A stretch of 64,000 nucleotides of DNA from Scleromitrula shiraiana (Eukaryota; Ascomycota; Leotiomycetes; Helotiales; Sclerotiniaceae). A model generated the notes under the pieces. It was not told the origin of the DNA, searched no databases, and was given only the letters and a program-made list of their open reading frames with translations. Below, one piece after another: positions 13,801-22,850 of the stretch. The stretch's first letter is position 1, and each line of letters opens with the position of its first letter. A program made the position numbers and the translations under genes. The stretch lies in NCBI GenBank assembly GCA_028455995.1, contig JABELC010000018.1:1-64000 (forward strand), given 5' to 3'.

Positions 13801-16800
13801 GACTGCTATATGCTGGGAACTTCTGACAATTATACTATTTGAATTATATTCAGTGATAATGTATAATTTTGAACAATCAGCAGGAAACCAACGGGTATTT
13901 GATACCTTAGTAGGATCCCCAGAGACTAGACGCGGTCCTCGTAATATTATTACGAGAAGATATAGTCCATGTAATAAAAATACATTAATTCATACAATTA
14001 GCTACAATAGCTTTAATTCAAAAACTATTTATAACTTACGTAACCATTATTCTACTTCTAGTAAAGAAGATAATACAAAAAGTTTAGGCCCATTAAAAGT
14101 ATATCTTAATTTTAAAGAAGACAGATCTTCTATATTAAAAGACAAAAAGAAAGATCAGGGGTTTACTGTTTAATAAATAAGATAAATGGGCATTCTTATA
14201 TAGGAAGTTCTATTAATTTAGCTTCTAGAATGAAAAATTATTTTAACAATACTTTCTTAAAAAGTAGACAAAATGTAAATATGCCTATTGTAAAAGCTTT
14301 ACTTAAGTATGATCAATCTAACTTTACTTTATTTATAGTGGAATATGTAGAACCCCAGGTTTTAACTCTTAGAGAGACTCATTTTATAACATCTGTGTTG
14401 CCTTATTATAATGTGCTAAAGCAAGGTTATTCTTCTTTAGGTTATAAGCATACAGAAGAAACTAAACAATTATTATCTGAATTAGCAAGTAATAGAGTAC
14501 ACAGTGATAAAACTAAAGGTTTAATAGCAAAAGCTTTAACCGGTGAAAATAATCCTTTTCATAATAAAAATCATTCTCTTCCCCTGCGGGGACCGGAAAG
14601 TAAGGTAAGAATGATGGAAGCTAAATCAGCTTATCCTGTTTATATTTATGATTCTTTTGAAGAATTATTGGTTATTTTCCCTTCCGTTTCATCTTTAGCT
14701 AATTTAATTAAATCTAATCACCCTACTATAGTTGAGGCTATAAAAGAGCAAACTATATTTAGAGGTGAATGATATTTCACTAATGTACCTTATAATATAG
14801 ATGATTGCCCTTTAATATCTGATTGAACTCATAAAGAATGCAAAGAATTAATATTAAGCATTAATAATAAGAGTCATGTTAGAAAAGGAGTATTTGTGTA
14901 TGATATTAATAAAAATCTTATAGGTAGATATGACGGAGTAACGGATGCACAAAGAGATTTAAATATTAGTCATAGTACAATTAAAAAATACGCTAAAATA
15001 GGGGCTACTTATAATGGTTACATATTTAGCTATGAAAGATTGAATAATTAATGTATTTTTATTTACGTTTCAATAAACAAAAATTCTTTTGGTTTACGCG
15101 AAAAATTTTTTATATAGATAAAAATATCACGTAAGTGGAATAGACCTTTTTATGCTCCTTCGGACCTGCATATATCAATGTTTCTGTTTGCTGCTGACAA
15201 TAAAAGCGTACAATCTGTGTTAAATAAAATTAAACCCTCTAACGTTTTAAAAATTTATGTCAATTTATATGTAGATAGAAAAACATTATATAAAGATTTT
15301 AAGGGTGATACCGACAGCTATGTTTACGTAATAGTTAATAAATTAAACGGTAAACTTTATGTAGGTAGCTCTAGATCTTTAAAAGTTAGAGTTTCTAATT
15401 ACTTTAATTTGTCTCATCTTGCGTCTCAAAAAAGTAGACCTATATCTAGTGCAATCCTAAAATACGGGTTGGCAAACTTTGCTTTTGTTATAATAGAGAA
15501 AGTAGATATAAGTTTACATCATATAGAAGTACGGGAGACTTATTGAATAAAACGGTTAAAACCAGATTATAATGCGACTAAAGACGCAGCTAGAAATATA
15601 GGGGCTAGCCATACTACTGAAACTAAACTAGCGATATCAACAAGTAGATCTTCAGGGTCTATGTTTATTTATAATGAGTTTAAACAACTTTTAGCGAATA
15701 AAATAGCGCCCTCAATGATTTCTGTAGCAATATTATTAGGTAACAAATCTATAAGTATTTCTATTAATAGAGCTATAAAAGAAAAATCTTTATTTAGATC
15801 TTCTTGATATTTAAGCAAAGTTCCTTTTAGCACAGATGAAAAGCCTTTAATAGAATCAGGATCACGAGCTTATACTGAGTTAATAAAAGAGATAAAGACT
15901 CAGAAACATATGAAAGCAGTTTTCGTTTTTAAAGATGAAATATTTATAGCTAAATATGTTGGTATTTTAGCTGCGGCCAAAGCACTTGGCGTAAGTCATA
16001 ATACTATTAAAAAATGTATTTTAAATAATACCACATACAAAGAATACCGATTTAGCTATCACAGAGTCTAAGATAGTTAAATTTTTACATAGGTTTATAC
16101 ACCTTATGCATACTACTGTTTTAAGAACGTTACTGTAAGTGGAGTAATTTTAGCAAATGCATCACTTGATATTGCTTTCCACGATATGAAGGTTTTTATT
16201 GTTTTATTTGGTCTAATTGGACCGAGTTTATTGACTATAACTACTAAACCATCGTATATAAGTAGTTATAATACTAATTATAGTGGTTATAGTATAGCTT
16301 CAACTGATTTATCGGTAGATTTGGGGTACGACTTAGCCACCAAGGATAATTATAATGAATATATAAAAATATTTTGAGTAGGGTTGATGGATGGAGATGG
16401 TAGTATTCAAGTAAATCATTGACGTAAACAATCCTTGCAATATAGACTAGTTATAAAATTATCTAATATAAAATCTAATTATAATATGTTAATTAAAATT
16501 GCTAAGGTAATAGGTGGAACAGTAAGAATTACAGGTAAAGGGGCAGATGTTATTTGAGTGGTTAATAAAAAAGAAGAGGTTGAAGAAATAATCAAAATTT
16601 ATGATACTTATCCTCCTTTAACTTCAAAAAAAATTTGTCAACTTGCGTTTTTAAAAATATGTTTAACTCAAACCTCAGTAGAAACTTATTTATTAAATAG
16701 GGATTTAAAATATAATAAACAGTTAGCTATTATAAAATCTAATATTAAATTTAAGATACCTAATTATTTCAAAGTATGGATATCCGGTTTTATAGAAGCT

Positions 16801-19800
16801 GAAGGTTGTTTTTCCTTAAGGAAATCTAATAACCATTCTTTTTCGATTGGCCAAAATGATGATATTTATTTAATAGAAGCTATTAAAGAGTATTTTGAAA
16901 TAACGAATAAAGTTAGGAATCCTTATGGTAAATTCTACTTTTTAGAAGTATATAAAAAAGAAGTATTAGTAAAAATAATTACTCACTGTACTAAGTATCC
17001 TTTATTGGGTGAAAAGTTAGAGTCTTTAAACAAATTCAATAAAAACCTTTAAAAAATATGTGTCGTGTTGTCAGGTCACCGTGAAAAATACCCAATATTT
17101 TTCGGTAATAATTAAATAGTTAATTATTGCTAACGATGGAGGCTTATATGTTTTCTTAATGCAGAAAATATATCTAAAAAGTATAAGTTAATATCGTGGA
17201 AACCAAAGCTAATTAGTGGGCAAGCATGTTGTGAAACCTACATGCTTGCCCCTTAATATTTTTATTTATGTGTTATAGGTAGGGATTTTAGGACTTATTA
17301 GTAAGTAGGATCCGTAGAGGCTAAACGTGACCGTCGAAAGTTTATTAAGTTAAATAATTAGATAAGTTATAGTCCGATCCATCTTGTGAAAGATGAAAAT
17401 CAAATTTTATTCTAGCTTAATTATAATAATAATCAATTGTATATATTTATTTTATATAATAAAAATAGTGCTATATTTATATTTATTATATTTATATTAA
17501 TATGTGTATTAATTTTTTTTCGAAAAAAGGCCGATAACTACTATTAGTTTAAGCAGAAATAAACGTTTGGATTTAAATTAGACAAATATTCTTTTACTAA
17601 ATTTTATTATTATATTCTTGCTATTTGTTAGTTCTCCAGGGTTTAATCTGTTTTTATCTTTTTATTTTCCCTTTTTGGGGTCTTACCCTTGTTTGGTCCA
17701 ATTTCTCAGTCATATAAGTAAGTACAAAGATATTTACATGATATTTATTCCTATTTGCTTCTTGTTTTGGGATTGTTGTCAGGTTAGATGTTGTACTATA
17801 GGCTGAGGTACGGGTCCCTCAGAGTCTTCGGGTCCCTCGGGTCCGGGACCTTCGGGTCCTGAGGCTCATATATGCACACCAGGTAAAGATGGTAGAGATG
17901 GTACAGATGGTAAGGATGGTAGGACGGTGCCCCCCGGTAAGGACGGTAGGACGGTGCCCCCGGTAAGGACGGAAGAGATGGTAGAGATGGTAGAGATGGT
18001 AGAGATGTTACAGACGAAGTATCCCGCCCTGCCGGTGAAGCCGGCGGGGGGGGGGGTATAGGAGAAACCCTGGTATGGTTATAGGTTCAGCCCCCCGTAG
18101 GGGGATCTAGATTACCTATAAGTTCTTTAGACCCCGAGATTCCTGGTCCAGGAACTCCAGAAGAAATAACATATACTGGGTGTTAAGGTACGTAATGCCT
18201 CTTAACCACTTCTTTACTGCTTAAATTTATAATACTCTTCTTTTTTTTATTTTATAGCACAAATATTAAACTTATCAAGTTTAATAGAGAAATTTGTTGT
18301 TGACATATTACGTTGTAGCTCAAATGGGCCAGAATAATTTATCTTCTATTAAGAATTATTTTGCAACTGACTATATGCTGGAAACTATATTCTTTGTGTA
18401 TTGTTTACTGTTTATTAATACGTTTTATCTTTATAAATTAGATGTTAGTAGGATTAATTATCTTTTGAACAGTCAAAATAATGATACAACAATAAGCTCT
18501 AAGTTTATGAATATACAATCAGCAGAAAACTGTAAAGGATTCTCAGAGACTGCACGTCAGTTACCAGATATAGGGGATTATAGGTTTTGAAATTGATTTG
18601 CGGGTATAATAGATGGTGATGGTAATTTTGATATTAGATTAAATTCTACTGGTAACACAAGAGTTCTTAAACAAATTAGAATTAAGTTACATAATAGAGA
18701 TATTAGAATATTAAAGCGTATACAGGATTATCTACATATGGGTAGAATTATAACAGATAAAAATAAGCCTTATTCAATTTATATAGTATCTACTAAAGAA
18801 ACTATGATGTATATACTAAAAAATATTAATGGCTTAATTAGACTTAAAGTACCTGGGTTTAAAGAAGCTTGTAATTTATATAATCTAGATTATATTGAAG
18901 CCAATTATATCCTAGGTTTATATGACCCGTATTTTGCAGGTTTAGTAGATACTGATGGTAGTATAGCTTTTAATTATGCTGGAAATAGAATAGAATGTAA
19001 TTTAGAATTCCAAAATAATGAATATACGTCTAAATTAAATTTCGATAATACTATATTAAATTGTAAACCAACTATTATTAAACGTAAAAGATCTTCAGGT
19101 CTGACCGGCTCTAAAGACTTGGCGTCTATCGCATTTAAATTTCAAAGTGTTAATAATATGCTATTTATATACGATTATTTTATGCATAATAGACTATATT
19201 GTGATATGAAATTTTATAGAGTAACTAAAATTAAGCCTTTTCTAGAAATTAGAAAATATAAAACATCTCCAATAAATAGTGTAGAGCATAAAATATACTC
19301 AGACTTTATGATAGATTGAATTAAATATGATAATCCTTTATGAGATAAAGTTCCTTTTGTTAACAAATATTTGTTATATAAGGATAAATAGTATATTATT
19401 ACTGGTAAAGATATAGTCCACAATTTATACTGTGTGTATAAGTTGCATTTCCACTACGTTTTAAGTATGGGTGCAGTATTTGCATTATTTAGTGCATGAT
19501 ACTTTTGAATACCTAAAATATTAGGTTTAGATTATAATAAAATGTTAGGTAAAGGACATTTCTGAATTTTATTTATAGGGGTTAATGTAACGGGAAGATT
19601 TTTTGAACAGAGTAAAAGATTGTTTAGTTCTACAGGAAAAGGTGGTTCACCTTTAAACCCTGAATAATTTATTATTTTTTGTGTAAATGTTCAAAACAAT
19701 AAAAAAAATATATACAAAGAGCTTAGAAAGCAGGTGTATATGTTTTTATTAATAATAAGACTAGCGAATTATTAATAAAAGCAGGTGTGTATGTTTTTAT

Positions 19801-22800
19801 TAATAATAAGACTAACGAATTATATGTAGGTAGCAGTGTTAATTTAACTAAGAGAATGGTAAGTTATTACTATTATTATAATTCTGATAAACCATCTCAA
19901 TTAGTTATAATTAGAGCGATGAAAAAATATGAATTAGATAATTTTTCTTTAGGTATTAAAGAGTTTTGTGCTAGTGATCCTCAAACTTGTCTAGATTTAG
20001 AACAAAAATGAATAGATTATTACAAGCCAAAATATAATGTTTTAACTGTAGCAGGTAATTCTTCAGGTTACAAGCATGACATTGAAACCATTAATAAATT
20101 AAAAGAAAAACTAAGAAAAGAAAATCATCCCAAATTTGGTAGTACTACATCTGTTGAACCTAAACAGGCTATTAGTGAAGGAATAAAATTATATTATTCA
20201 ACCAATAATCATCCTCGTAAAGGATTAAAAGGTAATTTCTCTCCTCAATATGGAATAGGAGGTAAATTAGTATTTTGTTATAGTAGAACAGATGAAGAAT
20301 TAATTTTTCCATCGATCAATGCTGCTAAACAACATTTTAAGTTAGATGAAGTCTTATCCAAAATAACATTGACACAAAAGAATATGTAGTCATTCACAAT
20401 GAAGAATGATTAATACAATCTACACCTAAACAAAAAGTGTAAATTAGCCCCTTCCAATCCTTCTATATGCTGGAAAATTTCATAAAGCTTAAGTACTATA
20501 ATTATTATAGTGAAAATCTTAAGTGTATCTAGATAACCAGCAGGAAACCAAAATAATAAACCACGTTATGAGTAGGATCCTCAGAGACTACACGAAGGAA
20601 ATAATTTAATCTTGATTAAATAATTAAGATATAGTCCAACATGTTTGTAATGTAACATTCTTCCCTCTTAAGTTGGGGGCCTACAATAGAAATTATGTAG
20701 TGTAAAGGGAGATATAATATATCCTATTTCCTGAAAACTAGGCAAATTGCTGGAAAGACGTATAAATTTAGACCTAGTTATACGACCAATCAGCAGGCAA
20801 TCTTTCTTAGTTACACTAAGAAAAGCTGCTTCAACGATCATATGCCTAGTACCTGCTACCTTTATAATTAATGTTTTGGTTATTTATTTAGGTAAGGTAG
20901 TGATATGATCTACAAATTATGGGTGACAAATAAGCACTGATAATTTGTCTAATCTAGATTCATCAAAAAATTTAACGTCTAGTTATTATAACTTGAGTCT
21001 TCAGATACAAAATTTGGCTACTATGACGTCCGCGAAACGACGCTCTTACTCTACCAGTTCTGTTTATAAAGTCTTATCTGAAGTTAGCAATATGGATAAT
21101 AACGAATCTATTAAGTTTGATTCTCTTGAACAAGCTTGTGAACAAATTAAATTCAAATATTTAGGGATTTCAGGTGTTTATAAACTAACATCTAAAAATG
21201 ACCCTTGTCGTTTCTATATAGGTAGTTCTAATAACTTAGCTAGAAGAATGGAGGAATATAGTAAATTAACTAAAGGTTTACGTAACCCCCGTTCAGCTTC
21301 TGAGTTGGAAATATCTAAAATTTTAGCTTTAGATTGAAGTTTAGAGTTTATATATATTACTACTCCTCAAACTTCCTTAGTTTTGGAACAATATGCTATT
21401 ATTAAACTTAAACCAACTATTAATAAAAACTATAAAGTTATTCCAAGGGTAAATCCTCAATGAGGTAATTTAGATAATGCTATTTTAACCATTAACAAGT
21501 TATTATCATTATTCTCTAAGGGTTCTGAGGGTTATAATAGATTGGTTGTTTTTCTTAAAACTTTTGAAACAGCTAATTGTTTAAGATATACATCTGAAGA
21601 CATAGATAATAAATATTCTTGTTTTTTAGTGTTTGCATATTCTGTTAATTCACCTAATAAAGACCCTATGGTTTATTCTTCAATAAATAAGGCTTTGAAA
21701 GGATTACAAATTAGTTATAGTTCGTTATTAAATCATATTAACAATAAATACCTTTATAATTCAAGTCTTATATTATCTTTTGAACCTTTACTTGTAGAGA
21801 ATTTTTCTGAATATCAAGAAAAGTCTGCAGGTGACAGTCAACTTCGAAAACACATTGTTGTTTATAATCAAGATAACGAGGTAGTAATAGAATTTAAATC
21901 CGGTAGAGAAATGGCTAATCATTTCCAGATCGATGGTAAAGTAGCAAGAGCTGCTATAGCTCTTGGTGAGTATCAAGACTTTTTACTAATATCTAGAGAA
22001 GTATCCAACCGTAAAATCATTTATGTATTTGATAATAATTCACATCAATTAATAGATGAATTGAAAAGTATAACTAAAGCTTTGAAATACGCTAAAGTTA
22101 ATTATTATACATTAAAAAGTTTAATCGAGAATGGTAATTCTTATAATGGTAAAATATACAGTTATAAAGATAAATTATAGTTTTACAGTGCGTACGTTGC
22201 TATAGAAAGCAACATTTCCTAGGTCTACAAGGAATGCCACGTCGAATTAGTGATTACCCTGACGCATTTGCAGGATGAAATTTAATAAGTAGTTTTGGAT
22301 CAATAATTAGCGTAGTTGCTACATTTTTATTCTTACAATTAGTTTATATACAATTAGTTGAAGGTAAAGCTACAACTAGATACCCTTGATTAACTCCACA
22401 ATTCTATAGTGATATTTTACAAACACTATTAAATAGAAGCTATATTTCATTAGAATGAGCTCTTATTAGTCCACCTAAACCTCATGCTTTTGTAGGTCTG
22501 CCTTTACAAAGCAGTTTTGAGTCTGAATTGCTAGAGATATATACAGAGTGACTTAGCTTGTCCAATAATTTTTCTAACATGATAAACGCGGCTGTTAGTG
22601 GTATTAGCGCTATTCAAAATAGTTTATCTATTCCGGCGGAGTCTTTAAATATTCTTGATGCATTTAAGGCTACTCCTGAATTTGTAAATAATGGGGGGGA
22701 TTTACAAACCCAATTTCATCAAATGGGTGATCATGCTCATAGTTCTAAAATACTCTCTGAACTTGAATATAAGGTTAAGTTATCTAACCTAAGGATAAAA

Positions 22801-22824
22801 TACAATTTACCATTGCATGAATAA
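1821..22824 (+). CDS. cox1: cytochrome c oxidase subunit 1 (5' part outside window)
   Basis: Haem-copper subunit of respiratory complex IV in the inner membrane. Exons inferred from COX1 conservation: 1821-1830 (10 nt, end of the ..VYPP segment), 3538-3861 ([14 protein letters not shown] to FWFFG), 6193-6279 ([11 protein letters not shown] to SVFG), 10639-10698 ([10 protein letters not shown] to WS), 11866-11898 ([11 protein letters not shown]), 13616-13772 ([12 protein letters not shown] to TIGG), 16136-16185 ([16 protein letters not shown]), 18303-18320 (TYYVVA), 19446-19582 ([12 protein letters not shown] to FIGV), 20648-20666 (NVTFFP) and 22210-22824 ([15 protein letters not shown] to stop TAA). 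All phases join without loss. TGA codes conserved Trp. The N-terminal part before YPP lies upstream of the window. The protein continues about 100 residues past the usual C-terminal PPKPHAF..LPLQ, which is unusual. Confidence 0.96.
1831..3129 (+). CDS. LAGLIDADG homing endonuclease in frame with cox1
   Basis: The frame is open from the cox1 exon through the intron core to TAA at 3127-3129, using TGA as Trp. An internal ATG at 1951 is an alternative start. The two catalytic motifs are GFVDGEGSF (near 2265) and GFTSAEGCF (near 2737), each carrying an acidic residue, which fits a complete two-motif enzyme. R-K-F-S-S at 2173-2187 resembles a processing-peptidase site just before the first domain. 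Expected role: cleaving intronless cox1 to spread the intron, possibly also helping splicing. This copy has no visible breaks. Confidence 0.85.
1831..3537 (+). mobile_element. group IA-type intron in cox1 with LAGLIDADG ORF
   Basis: It lies between the 10-nt exon and the LSGVQ exon. The core begins aactatcaaactccggg at about 1866. It contains ggtatggtaacaagtc, then atcgcggatctaaatcag and gtaaaagagcaacgagta, segments shared with introns in rns, nad1, nad2, nad4 and cox2 in this window. It ends in G at 3537. The tail after the ORF (3130-3537) shows no further gene. Confidence 0.75.
3862..4806 (+). CDS. LAGLIDADG homing endonuclease in frame with cox1
   Basis: It continues the cox1 frame directly from the preceding exon and ends at TAA 4804-4806. 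First motif GLIDGDGCF near 4129, second GFFDADGTI near 4444, with the typical middle segment [13 protein letters not shown] between them. A leader of about 85 residues covers the intron core and is unlikely to be part of the folded enzyme. The gene appears intact and is closely related in layout to the HEG domains at 7672-8352 and 8418-9120. Confidence 0.87.
5000..5995 (+). CDS. orphan membrane protein with Ser-rich linker, in cox1 intron tail
   Basis: A frame of 331 codons, open with TGA as Trp, ends in TAA at 5993-5995. There is no early ATG: TTG at 5000 is the only upstream option and ATG at 5342 would remove the membrane part. Visible order: residues 1-100 strongly hydrophobic with several likely membrane spans; 150-185 Ser/Pro-rich ([20 protein letters not shown]); 190-331 a non-repetitive, probably folded domain with many Trp/Tyr and a Cys-containing end ([11 protein letters not shown]). 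No family is recognised and no nuclease motif is seen. It sits after the intron core, where two other cox1 introns also hold orphan ORFs. It could be a cargo gene or a relic; function unknown. Confidence 0.6.
6280..8352 (+). CDS. fusion of two LAGLIDADG endonucleases in frame with cox1
   Basis: A single frame of about 690 codons runs from the cox1 exon to TAA at 8350-8352. It holds four motifs: GFTDGDGSF (near 6676), [12 protein letters not shown] (near 7171, with a 3-residue net insertion), GLIDGDGQF (near 7678) and GFFDSDGSI (near 7993). The first pair belongs to the type with PLITQK and [11 protein letters not shown] segments; the second pair to the type with [13 protein letters not shown]. 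The two halves are joined by a linker with R-S-Y-S-T at 7618-7632, a possible protease site. A 21-nt tandem duplication at 6789-6830 adds 7 residues (ALLENLR). Such enzymes usually have two motifs, so this may be two enzymes released from one precursor. Confidence 0.82.
8392..9120 (+). pseudogene. broken LAGLIDADG endonuclease
   Basis: The frame from about 8418 encodes the first motif GIIDGDGCF (near 8622) and normal downstream sequence, but a TAA at about 8802 replaces the Leu codon expected in G-L-L-N-L-I. Two GC elements (cctgcctgtgaaaccggcgg) follow at about 8846 and 8983. The second interrupts the second LAGLIDADG motif (GFFDT...GS). Homology continues to LYGGTK at about 9118 and then stops. 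The gene is certainly non-functional. Confidence 0.8.
9206..10235 (+). pseudogene. LAGLIDADG endonuclease split by a GC element
   Basis: ATG at 9206 overlaps an S-like intron core segment. The leader contains R-R-F-S-S-T at 9260-9277, then motif 1 GFCDGESSF (near 9353) and intact PLITQK and [11 protein letters not shown] segments. In motif 2 (GFVDG near 9829) the 22-nt element at 9841-9862 causes a +1 shift. The shifted frame runs to TAA at 10233-10235 with well preserved residues ([21 protein letters not shown]). The insertion is probably recent, because both halves are otherwise undamaged. Confidence 0.78.
10328..10563 (+). pseudogene. C-terminal tail of a LAGLIDADG protein
   Basis: EAFKWTCFKK, then after a frameshift [18 protein letters not shown], resembles the C-terminus of the intact HEG domain ending at 8352 ([26 protein letters not shown]). 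It would complete the broken HEG at 8392-9120, as if the element at about 9121-10327 had been inserted into that gene. Confidence 0.5.
10699..11763 (+). CDS. LAGLIDADG homing endonuclease in frame with cox1
   Basis: The frame continues from the exon through TGA (Trp) to TAG at 11761-11763. Motif 1 GFVEGDGAI (near 10990), motif 2 GFTDAEGCF (near 11350), then the usual FPLLTKK segment and a basic tail. The leader translates the P, Q and R core segments of the intron. No break is visible; it probably encodes an active endonuclease or maturase. Confidence 0.85.
10699..11865 (+). mobile_element. group IB-type intron in cox1 with LAGLIDADG ORF
   Basis: Between exons ..GFVVWS and HHMYTVG. Core segments in order: tatgctgggacag (10751), tcagcaggcaat (10817), cttcagagactacacg (10864) and gaagatatagtccgatt (11778). 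The first three are overprinted by the HEG leader. Confidence 0.8.
11899..12867 (+). CDS. LAGLIDADG homing endonuclease in frame with cox1
   Basis: The reading frame is shared with cox1 and ends at TAA 12865-12867. Motif 1 GLIEGDGWF (near 12160), motif 2 GFTQADGCF (near 12478; Gln-Ala-Asp keeps one acidic residue). The protein ends with [20 protein letters not shown]. The R core segment of the intron lies inside the last codons, so ORF and ribozyme are tightly overlapped. Confidence 0.84.
12938..13459 (+). CDS. orphan Ser/Pro/Thr-rich protein in cox1 intron tail
   Basis: The frame is open from about 12926 to TAA at 13457-13459. ATA at 12938 would add a hydrophobic anchor ([16 protein letters not shown]); GTG at 12983 gives 158 residues without it. 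A basic helix ([14 protein letters not shown]) follows, then about 110 residues of low complexity with tandem units such as [14 protein letters not shown] and SPVELP, plus Ser runs. It ends with a short helix-like tail ([17 protein letters not shown]). No known family is recognised. The layout (anchor, disordered linker, conserved-looking end) resembles the orphan at 5000-5995. Confidence 0.55.
   Translation: MKIVYSINILFFGYFVFIKDKLKEVLSKIKTKLTTGSSSSSSNPTGVGNTNGTNPETPSNRYPERPSDIQGPIELPGTRSPVELPTIKSPVELPERTTTQTSDSNPLPRDTSGTTVSTDSSGGGVKLPRDKTDSTLGSSSSEGGANLNRHSSQSFAGKMLDTILDSVDSGDNE
13773..15051 (+). CDS. GIY-YIG homing endonuclease with broken leader
   Basis: The cox1 frame runs into the intron as far as TAA near 14171, passing R-N-H-Y-S-T at 14039-14056. 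A +1 change in an A-rich stretch near 14150 would connect this leader to the catalytic frame ([18 protein letters not shown] at 14160-14216), which ends at TAA 15049-15051. The catalytic part has the GIY and YIG segments and Arg of the usual S..L..RM motif. The C-terminus has NUMOD-type DNA-binding repeats ([16 protein letters not shown]). An in-frame GC insertion lies near 14578-14596. Independent translation of the catalytic frame is possible. Confidence 0.75.
15178..16071 (+). CDS. second GIY-YIG homing endonuclease
   Basis: ATG at 15178, stop TAA at 16069-16071. Catalytic segment [18 protein letters not shown] near 15322, followed by [15 protein letters not shown] and the conserved glutamate region [15 protein letters not shown]. 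The C-terminal part has a NUMOD1-like repeat ([20 protein letters not shown]). The frame is intact with TGA as Trp. Two full GIY-YIG genes in one intron suggest a second intron or HEG joined the first. Confidence 0.82.
16186..17052 (+). CDS. LAGLIDADG homing endonuclease in frame with cox1
   Basis: It starts in frame directly after exon ..HD (an ATG is the first intron codon) and ends at TAA 17050-17052. Motifs GLMDGDGSI (near 16384) and GFIEAEGCF (near 16786) are both intact. A hydrophobic leader ([15 protein letters not shown]) precedes them. The protein is complete and probably active. Confidence 0.85.
17618..18186 (+). pseudogene. collagen-like orphan ORF in cox1 intron tail
   Basis: From the start at 17618 a hydrophobic, Cys-containing N-terminus of about 60 residues leads into Gly-X-Y repeats: [11 protein letters not shown], then [14 protein letters not shown], an interrupting TVPP repeat, and [13 protein letters not shown] one-base difference in the C-run of the second copy of a 27-nt repeat (near 17960) shifts the frame; the Gly-X-Y pattern continues in the new frame to about 18010. 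A GC element and G-run (18026-18056) follow, then a further open piece ends at TAA 18184-18186. Collagen-like repeats are known from animals, bacteria and phage fibres; none is expected in mitochondrial DNA. Long C/G runs could also be assembly errors. Confidence 0.5.
18321..19391 (+). CDS. LAGLIDADG homing endonuclease in frame with cox1
   Basis: In frame from the 18-nt exon, stop TAG at 19389-19391. Motifs GIIDGDGNF (near 18604) and GLVDTDGSI (near 18940), with [14 protein letters not shown] between. A basic C-terminus includes [13 protein letters not shown]. The gene is intact. The leader overlaps the P, Q and R intron segments. Confidence 0.84.
18321..19445 (+). mobile_element. group IB-type intron in cox1 with LAGLIDADG ORF
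   Basis: Between the 18-nt exon TYYVVA and HFHYVLSMG. Core segments: tatgctggaaactat (18375), tcagcagaaaac (18519), ttctcagagactgcacg (18541) and aaagatatagtccaca (19406). Confidence 0.78.
19583..20442 (+). pseudogene. GIY-YIG endonuclease with duplicated GIY segment and frameshift
   Basis: The cox1 frame enters the intron and ends at TAA near 19665 after R-L-F-S-S-T (19617-19634). The catalytic frame contains [10 protein letters not shown] twice, from a 51-nt-period tandem duplication (19727-19773 and 19778-19824); the second copy continues [15 protein letters not shown]. The frame runs to TAG at 20387, but a one-base shift near 20355 would restore the ending ([15 protein letters not shown]..) at TAA 20440-20442. 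It is probably decaying. Confidence 0.7.
19583..20647 (+). mobile_element. group IB-type intron in cox1 with GIY-YIG ORF
   Basis: Between ..LFIGV and NVTFFP; the exon octamer aatgtaac occurs at both edges, so the exact cut is ambiguous by a few bases. Core segments lie after the ORF: tatgctggaaaatt (20464), ccagcaggaaacc (20537), gtaggatcctcagagactac (20572) and aagatatagtccaac (20626). Confidence 0.78.
20667..22209 (+). mobile_element. group I intron in cox1 with GIY-YIG ORF
   Basis: Between the 19-nt exon NVTFFP and QHFLGLQ. Core segments: aattgctggaaaga (20746), atcagcaggcaat (20788) and gctgcttcaacgatcat (20825). The HEG fills most of the remainder. Confidence 0.75.
20945..22180 (+). CDS. 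GIY-YIG homing endonuclease with NUMOD-type tail
   Basis: The frame is open from about 20693; the listed start is TTG at 20945, and the true start is uncertain. R-S-Y-S-T at 21041-21055 precedes the catalytic part ([20 protein letters not shown] near 21170, NLARRM). The C-terminal half has repeated helix-turn-helix-like modules ([57 protein letters not shown]) expected to bind DNA. It ends at TAG 22178-22180. It is not in frame with the exon (TAA soon after it). Intact. Confidence 0.83.
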
Positions 22825-22850
22825 ATATTCTTTATATAAAATGCAGTAAG

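Larger units (their letters stand above)
13773..16135 (+). mobile_element. group IB-type intron in cox1 with two GIY-YIG ORFs
   Basis: Between ..FTIGG(L) and [11 protein letters not shown]; the Leu codon is split T|TA. Core segments: tatgctgggaacttctg (13809), tcagcaggaaacc (13878), ggatccccagagactagacg (13914) and gaagatatagtcc (13956). Two separate GIY-YIG genes follow in tandem. Confidence 0.8.
16186..18302 (+). mobile_element. group I intron in cox1 with HEG and collagen-like orphan ORF
   Basis: Between ..[11 protein letters not shown] and TYYVVA. Unlike its neighbours, most of the core lies after the HEG: ggaaaccaaagctaatta (17198), gtaggatccgtagaggct (17305) and agttatagtccgatcc (17363). 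A 900-nt tail before the 3' exon carries the orphan ORF at 17618-18186. Confidence 0.75.
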
